A DNA stretch of 8,173 bases from GCA-002840305 sp964609365 (lineage in GTDB: Bacteria; Patescibacteriota; Patescibacteriia; Patescibacteriales; UBA12465), in the NCBI GenBank assembly GCA_964609365.1, contig CAZSRC010000030.1, forward strand, positions 1 through 8,173, in the 5' to 3' direction. The position numbers and the translations under genes were made by a program. The first letter of the stretch is position 1. The number at the start of each line of letters is the position of its first letter. Shown piece after piece: positions 1 to 6,408 of the stretch. The notes under the pieces are model-generated. The model was given only the letters and a program-made list of their open reading frames with translations. It was not told where the DNA came from and searched no databases.

Positions 1-695
1 GATAAAAATATGCCTAAAGGAATTTTAGAGCCAATTTTTTTAAAACCAAAAATCATTAAAATTGCAGCAAAAAAGCCACCAATAATATAGGTTAAAAATA
101 AAAGTAAGGTCAAATTAGCTAAAGATGGAAAAACTAAGCCAAGAAAAGCTCCTAGCCAAATATCGCCCTCTCCCAAACCCTTTCCTCTTGTTAAGACATA
201 TTGTATTCCAAAAAAAGAAGCCCCTATAAAAGTGCTTAATAATATTTGCCAAACTGAAAAACCAAGATACAAGTTTATAAAAAAGAAAACTATAGAAGAA
301 AAAATAAGAACCTGAACAGGAATCAAAAACCATCTAAGATCAAAAATAAAAATAATTATCATTAAAGATATTAAGAAAAAACTAAAAAATAAATTAATGA
401 TAAAAAAATCATTATTTAAATTTAAATAAAAAGCTAACAAAAATAAAAATCCAGTTAACAATTCTACTATTGGATATTGCCATGATATTTTTTTTCTACA
501 AGAAGAGCACTTTCCCTTTAAAAAAATAAAACTAAAAACAGGAATATTTTCAAACCACTTCAATTGCTTTCTGCACTCAGGACAATAAGACCTACCTAAA
601 ATAGTCTCTTCTTTGTAAATTCTCCAAATAAAACAATTTAAAAAACTGCCAATCATCAAACCAAAAATAAAAATAAATAAATAAATCAAACTCAT
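1..695 (-). CDS. pilD: Prepilin peptidase (type IV leader peptidase/N-methyltransferase), C-terminus cut by window edge
   Basis: This is a polytopic inner-membrane aspartic protease that cleaves the leader of type IV prepilins and normally N-methylates the new N-terminus. I translated the strand by hand and found 231 open codons with no stop, so the last few tens of residues (family usually 250-290) lie outside the window. Residues 11-22 (GLMIGSFLNCFI) match the family N-terminus. The cytoplasmic loop has both zinc-type CxxC pairs (C38/C41 and C63/C66), followed by the conserved WQYPIVELLTG. The catalytic aspartates are D119 in IFDLRWFLIP and D178 in the GEGD motif (GLGEGD). The last visible residues, SKIPLGIFL, match the family's KIPFGPFL block. 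The ATG lies 4 nt after the stop of the upstream ligase-family gene (TAATAGTATG), so translation is probably coupled and the two genes form one operon. No Shine-Dalgarno is visible. Its pilin substrates are not in the window. Confidence 0.93.
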   Translation of the reverse strand, partial: MSLIYLFIFIFGLMIGSFLNCFIWRIYKEETILGRSYCPECRKQLKWFENIPVFSFIFLKGKCSSCRKKISWQYPIVELLTGFLFLLAFYLNLNNDFFIINLFFSFFLISLMIIIFIFDLRWFLIPVQVLIFSSIVFFFINLYLGFSVWQILLSTFIGASFFGIQYVLTRGKGLGEGDIWLGAFLGLVFPSLANLTLLLFLTYIIGGFFAAILMIFGFKKIGSKIPLGIFL

Positions 696-699
696 ACTA

Positions 700-2730
700 T
701 TAATAATTATTTGTATATAAAATATTAGAATTTATAAGCTCAATATCTTTTTCTATTGAGTTTTTATAAAAATTTAAAGCTTTAACACTTCTTTCACTTT
801 CTATTTTTTGAATATCTGGCAACAAACTCAAGGATTCCTGATATAACAATAAAGACTTTTCATAATCTTTTTTCATATAATTCATTTTAGCCTCTTTAAA
901 ATAAATATTAGGAAAATTAATTGATCTACTTTTTAAATTATTGAAATCCTTTTCTGCTTCTAAAAAATTTCCAAAAATAGAATTAATCTGGGCTCTTGCT
1001 AAAATAAAATCAAATGATTCTATGTCTTTTTTTTCTAACTTATCCCAAACCTTTTTTAATTCTTCTGTTGCTAAAAATTTTGAAGTCTCATCCTGAAAAT
1101 TATTATAATTATCAAAAATAATAGAAATATAATCATAATAATAAATTAAAAAAATGGGACTCTCACTTCTAACATAAGAAAATGTTAGTATTGAAGCTGG
1201 AATTTCTCCCTGTTTAAAAAAATTTTTTGCATTTAAAAAATAATAGTCCGCTTTAAGATTTTTTAATTCTCTATTCAGGGCAAAAAACATAACAGGAAAT
1301 AATAATAGCAAAATAGTTATTTTAAAGAATGTAAGCAAGGGCTTTTTTTCACTAATATCTTCTTCGATATCCTCAGTTGATTCTATTAAATTTTTATTAC
1401 TAGAATCATCCTCATTTTCGAAATTGCTACATAACTGGAACTCATTAAAATTAATTGCCGCCACAATAGCAAACAAAATCCAAAAATAAAAATTAGTAAC
1501 AAAAACAGAAAAGTTAAATAAAAGTGATATTAGATATGCAGAAAGTGACCAAAAAATAAGCCTAGAAAGAAAGACACTCTCATCATCTTCTATATTTTTA
1601 AAAATTAATTTAAAAATAAAAAAATAAAAAAATAAATAAAAAATAGTTCCGAAAAAACCAACAGACAAAAGATGATCTAAAAAAATATTATGAGATCTGT
1701 CAAACATAACATTAACCCTAGCAAAAGAAGCCCAGTCCCCTTGATAATAATTTATAATAGCTTCTTTTTGGTTTTCAATTCCATATCCCCAGTCTTTCTT
1801 AAAAAAAGATTTAATTGATGAATCCCATAAAGCTATTCTAGCAGATGAACTTCCCTCACTAAAATTAAGAGAAGAATAAAATCTCTGACTAAATGAATTA
1901 TTGCTAAGAAGAAATATTAATAAAAATAGAAACAATGAGAATAGGGAAATAGTAAATATTTTCTTGTTTTTAAAATAAAAAATAAATAAAAATAAAACAA
2001 AAGAAACAACTAGCGCCATCCAAGCGCCCCTGCTACCGGAAAAAATTATTGCTAAAAAATGAATAACCAGGGATAAATATAAAAAAATTTTCAAATATCT
2101 TTTTTTACAAATATTAATAAAATATAATATTATAGGACTTGTCAGCAATAAAAATGATGCTAGAAAATTAGGTTGCCCCAGGCTAGACATTGAACGCTTA
2201 GTAATATGTGCTGGTTCTTCCCAGTTTAAAAAATCAATTGCAAAGTATTGTAAAACAGCATATATAGAAACCAAAAGGGAAGATATAAATATTGTAAATA
2301 AAATTCTATTTATTGTTTTATTTTTGTTTTTGGACAAAACTATGTTTATAAGTAAAAATACAAAAAATAAAAAAAATAAAAATTCACTAATCCATCCCAT
2401 TTGCCTGGAGGCTGAACCCCAAAAAGCCAAAGAAGGATCAACGGCCCAAAAAACTGAGATTAATAAAAAAAATAATAAAAAAATAGGCAATAAAAAATAA
2501 CGCCTAAACAAACAAGGGAAACCAGTAAAGCTTTTACTAAAAAACAAAATTTTTATTATTGACAAGAGGGCAAAGGGATAAAAAAGAGATTTAAATATAA
2601 AAGCCTTGTGCAATTCAAAGGGATTTTCACTAATAAAAAGAAAGCCAAAATATAGTGGCACTAAAAAAATAGCCAATAAATAGATAGTCTCAATAAAAAA
2701 ATCAATAAAATTGCTAAGCTTTGAATTCAT
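700..2730 (-). CDS. O-antigen ligase / Wzy-C family membrane protein with C-terminal TPR-like region
   Basis: The protein has 676 residues and many predicted membrane helices over residues 10-425. Family hallmarks are in the expected order: GQPNFLASF (185-193), the SGSRGAW block (231-237), an Arg-containing segment SSSARIALW (294-302), WGYGIENQ (314-321), and the long extracytoplasmic loop ending in DRSHNIFLD (344-352) with its conserved His347. An acidic linker (about 436-463) leads to one more membrane helix (about 467-485). A soluble helical tail (about 490-660) follows, with TPR-like helix pairs such as 583-597 and 613-637. Members move lipid-linked glycans onto lipid A, polymerise them, or attach them to pilins (PglL/PilO type), and the sequence alone does not choose between these. 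A co-transcribed prepilin peptidase makes pilin glycosylation worth considering, but that is inference. The start is the first ATG after a promoter-like box, with no Shine-Dalgarno. Confidence 0.85.
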   Translation of the reverse strand: MNSKLSNFIDFFIETIYLLAIFLVPLYFGFLFISENPFELHKAFIFKSLFYPFALLSIIKILFFSKSFTGFPCLFRRYFLLPIFLLFFLLISVFWAVDPSLAFWGSASRQMGWISEFLFFLFFVFLLINIVLSKNKNKTINRILFTIFISSLLVSIYAVLQYFAIDFLNWEEPAHITKRSMSSLGQPNFLASFLLLTSPIILYFINICKKRYLKIFLYLSLVIHFLAIIFSGSRGAWMALVVSFVLFLFIFYFKNKKIFTISLFSLFLFLLIFLLSNNSFSQRFYSSLNFSEGSSSARIALWDSSIKSFFKKDWGYGIENQKEAIINYYQGDWASFARVNVMFDRSHNIFLDHLLSVGFFGTIFYLFFYFFIFKLIFKNIEDDESVFLSRLIFWSLSAYLISLLFNFSVFVTNFYFWILFAIVAAINFNEFQLCSNFENEDDSSNKNLIESTEDIEEDISEKKPLLTFFKITILLLLFPVMFFALNRELKNLKADYYFLNAKNFFKQGEIPASILTFSYVRSESPIFLIYYYDYISIIFDNYNNFQDETSKFLATEELKKVWDKLEKKDIESFDFILARAQINSIFGNFLEAEKDFNNLKSRSINFPNIYFKEAKMNYMKKDYEKSLLLYQESLSLLPDIQKIESERSVKALNFYKNSIEKDIELINSNILYTNNY

Positions 2731-2760
2731 AATAAATCAAGTCAAGATTAAGTTTTTATT

Positions 2761-2769
2761 ATTATAGCA
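2761..2769 (-). promoter_or_regulatory. Extended -10 promoter for the ligase-pilD operon
   Basis: On the minus strand the sequence TGCTATAAT is a perfect extended -10 element (TG, one base, TATAAT). It ends 30 nt upstream of the ligase ATG, which predicts a leader of about 24 nt. No credible -35 hexamer lies at 16-18 nt, because that position is inside the terminator stem of the upstream operon. This fits an extended -10 promoter that does not need a -35. In so AT-rich a genome a TATAAT can arise by chance, but the TG extension and the position support the call. Confidence 0.55.
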
Positions 2770-2770
2770 T

Positions 2771-2801
2771 AAAAAAAACAAAAGCTAAAAAGCTTTTGTT
2801 T
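2771..2801 (-). terminator. Rho-independent terminator of the secD-secF operon
   Basis: An 11-bp perfect inverted repeat (2776-2786 with 2791-2801) surrounds a 4-nt loop. The gene-strand stem arm AACAAAAGCT pairs with AGCTTTTGTT. On the minus strand it runs directly into an uninterrupted run of eight T (2778-2771). It starts 25 nt past the secF stop codon. The stem is AU-rich with few GC pairs, as expected for this base composition. Confidence 0.85.
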
Positions 2802-2826
2802 ATATTTATAAAAATTTATTTAATTT

Positions 2827-3714
2827 TTATTTTGCCTTTTTATCAAAGTAAATTAAAATTGGACTAGCTATAAATATGGAGCTATAAGTACCAATAAAAA
2901 TTCCGATAGCTAAAGCTAAAACAAAATCTCTGATTGAACTTCCGCCAAAAACAATAATAGTAATTAATACTAATAATGTAGTAAATGATGTGTTTATTGA
3001 TCTTCCTAGCGTTTGATTGATGCTCCTTCCAATTGTATTGATGAAATTTTCAGTACTTTTAGGTAAATTTTCTCTAATTCTATCGAATATTATAATAGTA
3101 TCATTCACACTATAGCCTAATACTGTTAAAATAGCAGCTATAAAAGGAGTATTTATCTCAACATTATAAAACTTACCCAAAACAGCAAAAACACCCAACA
3201 CAATTAAAACATCATGGGAAAGAGCGACTATAGCTGCAATTCCATACTTCCAAGAAGAGACCGGCTTTGAGACTTTTTTAAAAACTAAGGCAACATATAA
3301 GACAATTATCAATAATACTATAACAATAGTGTTAAAAGACTTGCTTTTTAACTCTTTACCAATTGATGGACCAACTGAGTCATATCTAAGCTCTTCTGGG
3401 CTAGAAAACTGGCCTAAATTATCAATAATTTGTTTATAAATTTCAGGTGAATCATTTTTAAACCTAAGAATAACCGTGTTATCTTCACTTGATTGTATAA
3501 CCAAGCTATTTAAACCAAGATCCTTAAGGGACTCTCTAATCTCTACTACACTAGGTGCATTTTCATTAAATTTTAATTCTAACAAACTACCACCTGTAAA
3601 ATCTACACCAAAATTCAAACCCCAAGAAAATAAAGCAAAAACCGAAAGAGAAACTAATAAAGCAGAAATACTCATCCAGATTTTTCTATATTTTATAATA
3701 TTAAGTTTAAACAT
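2827..3714 (-). CDS. secF: Protein translocase subunit SecF
   Basis: SecF pairs with SecD in the inner membrane and uses the proton gradient to help pull preproteins through SecYEG. The 295-residue length is normal for a stand-alone SecF. TM1 is about 13-31, then the family signature NFGVDFTGG (34-42), a small periplasmic domain to about 115, and VGPSIGKEL (114-122). Five further helices follow: about 127-145, 157-178 (with the conserved HD at 167-168), 187-206, 244-257 and 264-287. GYSVNDTIIIFDRIREN (200-216) and TLGRSINTSFTTL (235-247) are the core motifs. By family alignment, D205 and R238 correspond to the residues implicated in proton flow. It starts 21 nt after the secD stop with no Shine-Dalgarno and is last in the operon. 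Confidence 0.97.
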   Translation of the reverse strand: MFKLNIIKYRKIWMSISALLVSLSVFALFSWGLNFGVDFTGGSLLELKFNENAPSVVEIRESLKDLGLNSLVIQSSEDNTVILRFKNDSPEIYKQIIDNLGQFSSPEELRYDSVGPSIGKELKSKSFNTIVIVLLIIVLYVALVFKKVSKPVSSWKYGIAAIVALSHDVLIVLGVFAVLGKFYNVEINTPFIAAILTVLGYSVNDTIIIFDRIRENLPKSTENFINTIGRSINQTLGRSINTSFTTLLVLITIIVFGGSSIRDFVLALAIGIFIGTYSSIFIASPILIYFDKKAK

Positions 3715-3735
3715 AAATTTATTATATTATTTAAA

Positions 3736-5640
3736 TTATTTAACTACATTTTTATCTCTTTTTATTCCCAATAAAAACTTACAGTTCTCGACTTTTTTTC
3801 CTAAAAAAATATTTAAAAAATTTCTAGTTATAATAATTGCACTAAACATTGAAACCGAAACTCCGATAAAAAGAGTTGTTCCAAATCCCTTTAAAACACC
3901 GGTTCCGAAACTCATCAATACTAAACAAATAAGTAATGTTGAAATATTTCCATCTCTAATAGATGGCCATGCTCTACGTATTCCCTCATCAATAGAATCT
4001 TTGATACTTCTTCCATTTCTTAGCTCTTCCTTAATTCTTGAAAAAATTAAAATATTTGCATCAACTGCCATACCAATAGAAAGTATAAATCCTGCCAATC
4101 CTGCTAAAGTCAAAGTTACAGAATTTAAACCATAGACAAATAATATTATGGAAATAGAAACAAACAAAACGCTCAAAGAAATATCTAATATTTTTAGTTC
4201 ATCAAAAGATATCAACATTAGAGCAACTATAAATAAAGCAATAATAAGAGATGCTGCTATTGGAAGTGCTTTAAAAATTGCCAAAACTGTTGCTCCGTAA
4301 ATTAAAAGAGAGAAAACAGAAAATAAACCTGGTAATCTATAAACCAAAATCATAAAAATTGCTACCAAAATTAATCCAATTATTCCAGCCTCTAAACTAT
4401 CTACAATGGATTGTTGGCCTAAACTAGCTCCAACTGTTTTTTGATTTATTAAATTAATTGGGACAGGAAGCGCTCCAGCTTTTAATCTCTGAACTAACTC
4501 TTTTGCCTCAGCAATACTAAAATTTCCACTAATAACAGCCTTTCCTCCTGAAATTTTTTCATTAACATTTGGCACGCTTATTGGATAATCATCCAAATAT
4601 ATGGCCACTGGTTTATTAATATTTCTTCCAGTTATATCTTCAAATAATTTTGCACCTTCATCATCAAATTCTAGAGAAACCTCTGGAGAGTTATCATTAG
4701 GGTTAAATTGAACAACCGCTTTTTTAAGATTTTTTCCAGATAATTCTGTATTTTTCCAATTTTCAGAAATTGAAGACAAATCATCTAAGCTCATTTTCTC
4801 TAAAAGAACTGCTCTTATTTTGTATTCATTATTATCTAATTCACCAGTAGAAAGAATTCCTTCTTTAGATTTTTTTTCTTCTAATTTAAAAATAGCATAA
4901 TTATAATCTGTATCAATAATTTCAGTAAATGTTCCTGGAACTAAGTCTTTTACAAACTGATAAATATTTGCATTATTTTCACTATTAATCCATCCTAAGT
5001 CTCCGTCATTTTCAGATCCAATTTCAGCTGAAAGCTCTAAAGGGGTATTTATTTCTTTGGCTATAGAAGAAAAATCTTCGCCATTTTTTATTCTTTGGTA
5101 AGCATTTTCTATTTTATTTTTAAGACCTGAGTTATACTCATTCATTAAATTGATGCTTTCATCAGAGATGTTAGAAATATCGCTATCCTGCTCTTTAAAT
5201 TCTAATTTTGGTGTCTCTCCTATTTCTTTAATAGCATCATCAACGCTTTTTACACCTGCTAATTCAACTATAACACGATAATCACCATCCATAGTCTTAT
5301 TAACCTGAATAACGGGTTCACTAACACCAAAGGCGTTGACTCTTCTTTCAATAACATCTCTAACTCCGTCTAATAAATCATCTTTATCAGCATCAGGAAT
5401 TTGAGAAACATCAGCTTGATAAACTAACTGAGCACCTCCTTGTAAATCTAAGCCCAAACGAAAATTATTTTCCTTAATTTTTGGCAAAATAACCACATTT
5501 CCAGTTTTTTCTGATAAATAGCTAGCAAAAGAATTATAATAAGTATCTCCGCTTTTTATTAAAACAAATAAAAAGAAAATGATAATTAACGAAAAAATCA
5601 AAAAATTCCTTTTTTTGCTAAAAAATTCTGTTTTTTTCAT
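3736..5640 (-). CDS. secD: Protein translocase subunit SecD with inserted parvulin-like domain and extra membrane hairpin
   Basis: SecD forms the SecDF motor with the downstream SecF. Canonical parts in order are TM1 (about 12-28), LGLDLQGGAQL (62-72), RRVNAFGVSEPVIQ (99-112), LEFKE (146-150), SLEFDDEGAKLF (322-333), GGKAVISGNF (365-374), RLKAGALPVPI (385-395) and the membrane domain from about 415. D527 in GMAVDANILIF matches the proton-path aspartate of the family. Two things are odd. Residues about 151-296 replace a usually shorter P1 segment with a PPIC/parvulin-like unit. Residues 461-507 add two hydrophobic helices between canonical TM3 and TM4, giving about eight helices instead of six. 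At 634 residues it is long compared with typical compact SecD proteins. The start ATG precedes a clean Lys-rich N-terminus (MKKTEFFSKKR), with no Shine-Dalgarno, about 33 nt below the predicted transcription start. Confidence 0.96.
   Translation of the reverse strand: MKKTEFFSKKRNFLIFSLIIIFFLFVLIKSGDTYYNSFASYLSEKTGNVVILPKIKENNFRLGLDLQGGAQLVYQADVSQIPDADKDDLLDGVRDVIERRVNAFGVSEPVIQVNKTMDGDYRVIVELAGVKSVDDAIKEIGETPKLEFKEQDSDISNISDESINLMNEYNSGLKNKIENAYQRIKNGEDFSSIAKEINTPLELSAEIGSENDGDLGWINSENNANIYQFVKDLVPGTFTEIIDTDYNYAIFKLEEKKSKEGILSTGELDNNEYKIRAVLLEKMSLDDLSSISENWKNTELSGKNLKKAVVQFNPNDNSPEVSLEFDDEGAKLFEDITGRNINKPVAIYLDDYPISVPNVNEKISGGKAVISGNFSIAEAKELVQRLKAGALPVPINLINQKTVGASLGQQSIVDSLEAGIIGLILVAIFMILVYRLPGLFSVFSLLIYGATVLAIFKALPIAASLIIALFIVALMLISFDELKILDISLSVLFVSISIILFVYGLNSVTLTLAGLAGFILSIGMAVDANILIFSRIKEELRNGRSIKDSIDEGIRRAWPSIRDGNISTLLICLVLMSFGTGVLKGFGTTLFIGVSVSMFSAIIITRNFLNIFLGKKVENCKFLLGIKRDKNVVK
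4120..4260 (-). other. Two extra membrane helices inserted in SecD between TM3 and TM4
   Basis: This is the codon range for SecD residues 461-507. In typical SecDs the end of TM3 leads almost directly into the LTLAGLAG segment of TM4. Here FKALP (456-460) and VTLTLAGLAG (508-517) are separated by 47 residues. They contain hydrophobic stretches at about 461-479 and 486-505, joined by a short polar turn (DELK, 480-483). Two helices keep the downstream topology unchanged. Confidence 0.65.
4753..5190 (-). other. Parvulin (PPIC)-like insert inside SecD P1 region
   Basis: This is the codon range for SecD residues 151-296. The core at about 176-257 follows the PPIC rotamase pattern: helix NAYQRIKNGEDFSSIAKE (179-196), then NDGDLGWI (211-218, compare GGDLGW), then the helix and turn FVKDLVPGTFTEII (229-242, compare F..a...l..GeiS..v), and the last strand YNYAIFKLEEKK (246-257, compare GyHIIkl..K). 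It sits between the two conserved halves of P1, at or near where the mobile P1 head of longer SecDs lies. The resemblance is by eye; a profile search would settle it. Confidence 0.75.
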
Positions 5641-5680
5641 AAAAATAAATATTTTTAATAAATTAAATAATTGTTAAATT

Positions 5681-5709
5681 ATCTTAGAACAAATTTAAAC
5701 AAAAATCAA
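5681..5709 (-). promoter_or_regulatory. sigma70-type promoter for secD-secF
   Basis: Minus-strand TTGATT (5709-5704) and TAAGAT (5686-5681) are separated by exactly 17 nt. Transcription is predicted to start near 5674, leaving a leader of about 33 nt before the secD ATG. The -35 box lies 13 bp from the -35 box of the divergent clpP promoter. Confidence 0.6.
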
Positions 5710-5722
5710 GTAAAAGTGCTAG

Positions 5723-5751
5723 TTGAATTTTTTATTTAAAAATACTATAAT
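5723..5751 (+). promoter_or_regulatory. sigma70-type promoter for clpP
   Basis: TTGAAT (5723-5728) and a perfect TATAAT (5746-5751) are separated by 17 nt. Transcription is predicted to start near 5758, giving a leader of about 22 nt with no purine-rich ribosome-binding motif. No heat-shock operator such as CIRCE or a CtsR-like repeat is visible around it, so nothing in the sequence points to stress control of clpP here. Confidence 0.7.
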
Positions 5752-5779
5752 TAATGCATAAAAATTAATATAAAATTAT

Positions 5780-6358
5780 ATGCCATTAATTCCAACAGTT
5801 ATAGAAAAAAGTAGTCAAGGTGATAGAGCTTATGATATTTACTCTCGCCTTCTAAAGGATAGAATAATTTTCCTTGGGGAAGCAATAAATGAACATACGG
5901 CAAATATTGTTATAGCTCAGTTATTATTTTTAGATGCTGAAGATAAAAATAAGGACATCAAGTTTTACATAAATTCTCCTGGAGGATCAGTTGTTTCCGG
6001 TTTAGCTATCTATGATACCATGCAATATATCAAATCTGATGTATCTACAATATGTGTAGGAATGGCTGCATCTATGGCATCAATACTTCTAGCAGCGGGA
6101 GCGCCTGGAAAAAGAATGGCTCTACCAAATAGCGAAATAATGATTCATCAAGTAATGGGGGGTTTTGAAGGTCAGGCAAGTGACATAAAAATACATGCTG
6201 AACATATCTTGAGAATAAAAGAAAAAATGAATAAAATATTATCAAAACATAGCGGAAGAAAAATAACTGACATAGAAAAGGATAGTGATAGAGATTATTT
6301 TATGAGCGCCGAAGAAGCAAAAAAATATGGTATAATTGATAAAATAATTAGCAGATAG
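5780..6358 (+). CDS. clpP: ATP-dependent Clp protease proteolytic subunit ClpP
   Basis: ClpP is the cytoplasmic serine peptidase that forms a tetradecameric barrel and degrades proteins fed in by an AAA+ partner such as ClpX or ClpC. The 192-residue length is normal. The N-terminus MPLIPTVIEKSSQGDRAYDI is typical and supports this start. The catalytic triad is complete: Ser98 in GMAASMAS, His123 in MIHQVMGG, and Asp172 in the conserved DRDYFMSAEEA block. The oxyanion-loop segment INSPGGSV (64-71) and the closing YGIIDKII (183-190) are also present. The gene stands alone between its own promoter and a terminator, with no ATPase gene beside it. It is divergent from secD and convergent with the TSP3-protein pair. 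Confidence 0.98.
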   Translation: MPLIPTVIEKSSQGDRAYDIYSRLLKDRIIFLGEAINEHTANIVIAQLLFLDAEDKNKDIKFYINSPGGSVVSGLAIYDTMQYIKSDVSTICVGMAASMASILLAAGAPGKRMALPNSEIMIHQVMGGFEGQASDIKIHAEHILRIKEKMNKILSKHSGRKITDIEKDSDRDYFMSAEEAKKYGIIDKIISR

Positions 6359-6363
6359 TTTAC

Positions 6364-6398
6364 AAAAAAAATAGAGCTTAAAAAAGCTCTATTTTTTA
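6364..6398. terminator. Bidirectional rho-independent terminator between clpP and the TSP3-protein operon
   Basis: A 9-bp stem (6371-6379 ATAGAGCTT with 6384-6392 AAGCTCTAT) closes a 4-nt A loop. It is flanked by a run of A before it and a run of T after it, so it reads as stem plus U-tract on both strands. It lies 12 nt past the clpP stop and about 16 nt past the end of the convergent minus-strand gene, and can serve both. Confidence 0.88.
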
Positions 6399-6408
6399 TT
6401 TACTTTTT

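Noticed and set aside
115..333. 72-residue minus-strand frame
   Set aside because: It lies in another frame inside pilD, whose catalytic motifs fix the true reading frame.
1600..1645. Runs of AAATAAAA-like low-complexity sequence inside the ligase gene
   Set aside because: It encodes Phe/Leu/Ile-rich membrane helices with TTT and TTA codons. It is composition, not a separate repeat element.
3721..3726. Minus-strand TATAAT 6 nt before the secF ATG, as if for a leaderless transcript
   Set aside because: It has no -35 and no TG extension and sits in a nearly pure A/T gap inside an operon, so chance occurrence is the simpler explanation.
3476..4135. 219-residue open frame on the plus strand, opposite secF and secD
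   Set aside because: It is fully antisense to two clearly conserved genes and spans their junction. It has no family resemblance, and its openness follows from AT-rich codon use on the other strand.
5664..5703. Possible operator-like inverted repeat (TTGTTAAATT against AAATTTAAACAA) between secD and clpP
   Set aside because: The arms match only imperfectly and consist almost entirely of A and T, so this is not distinguishable from background.
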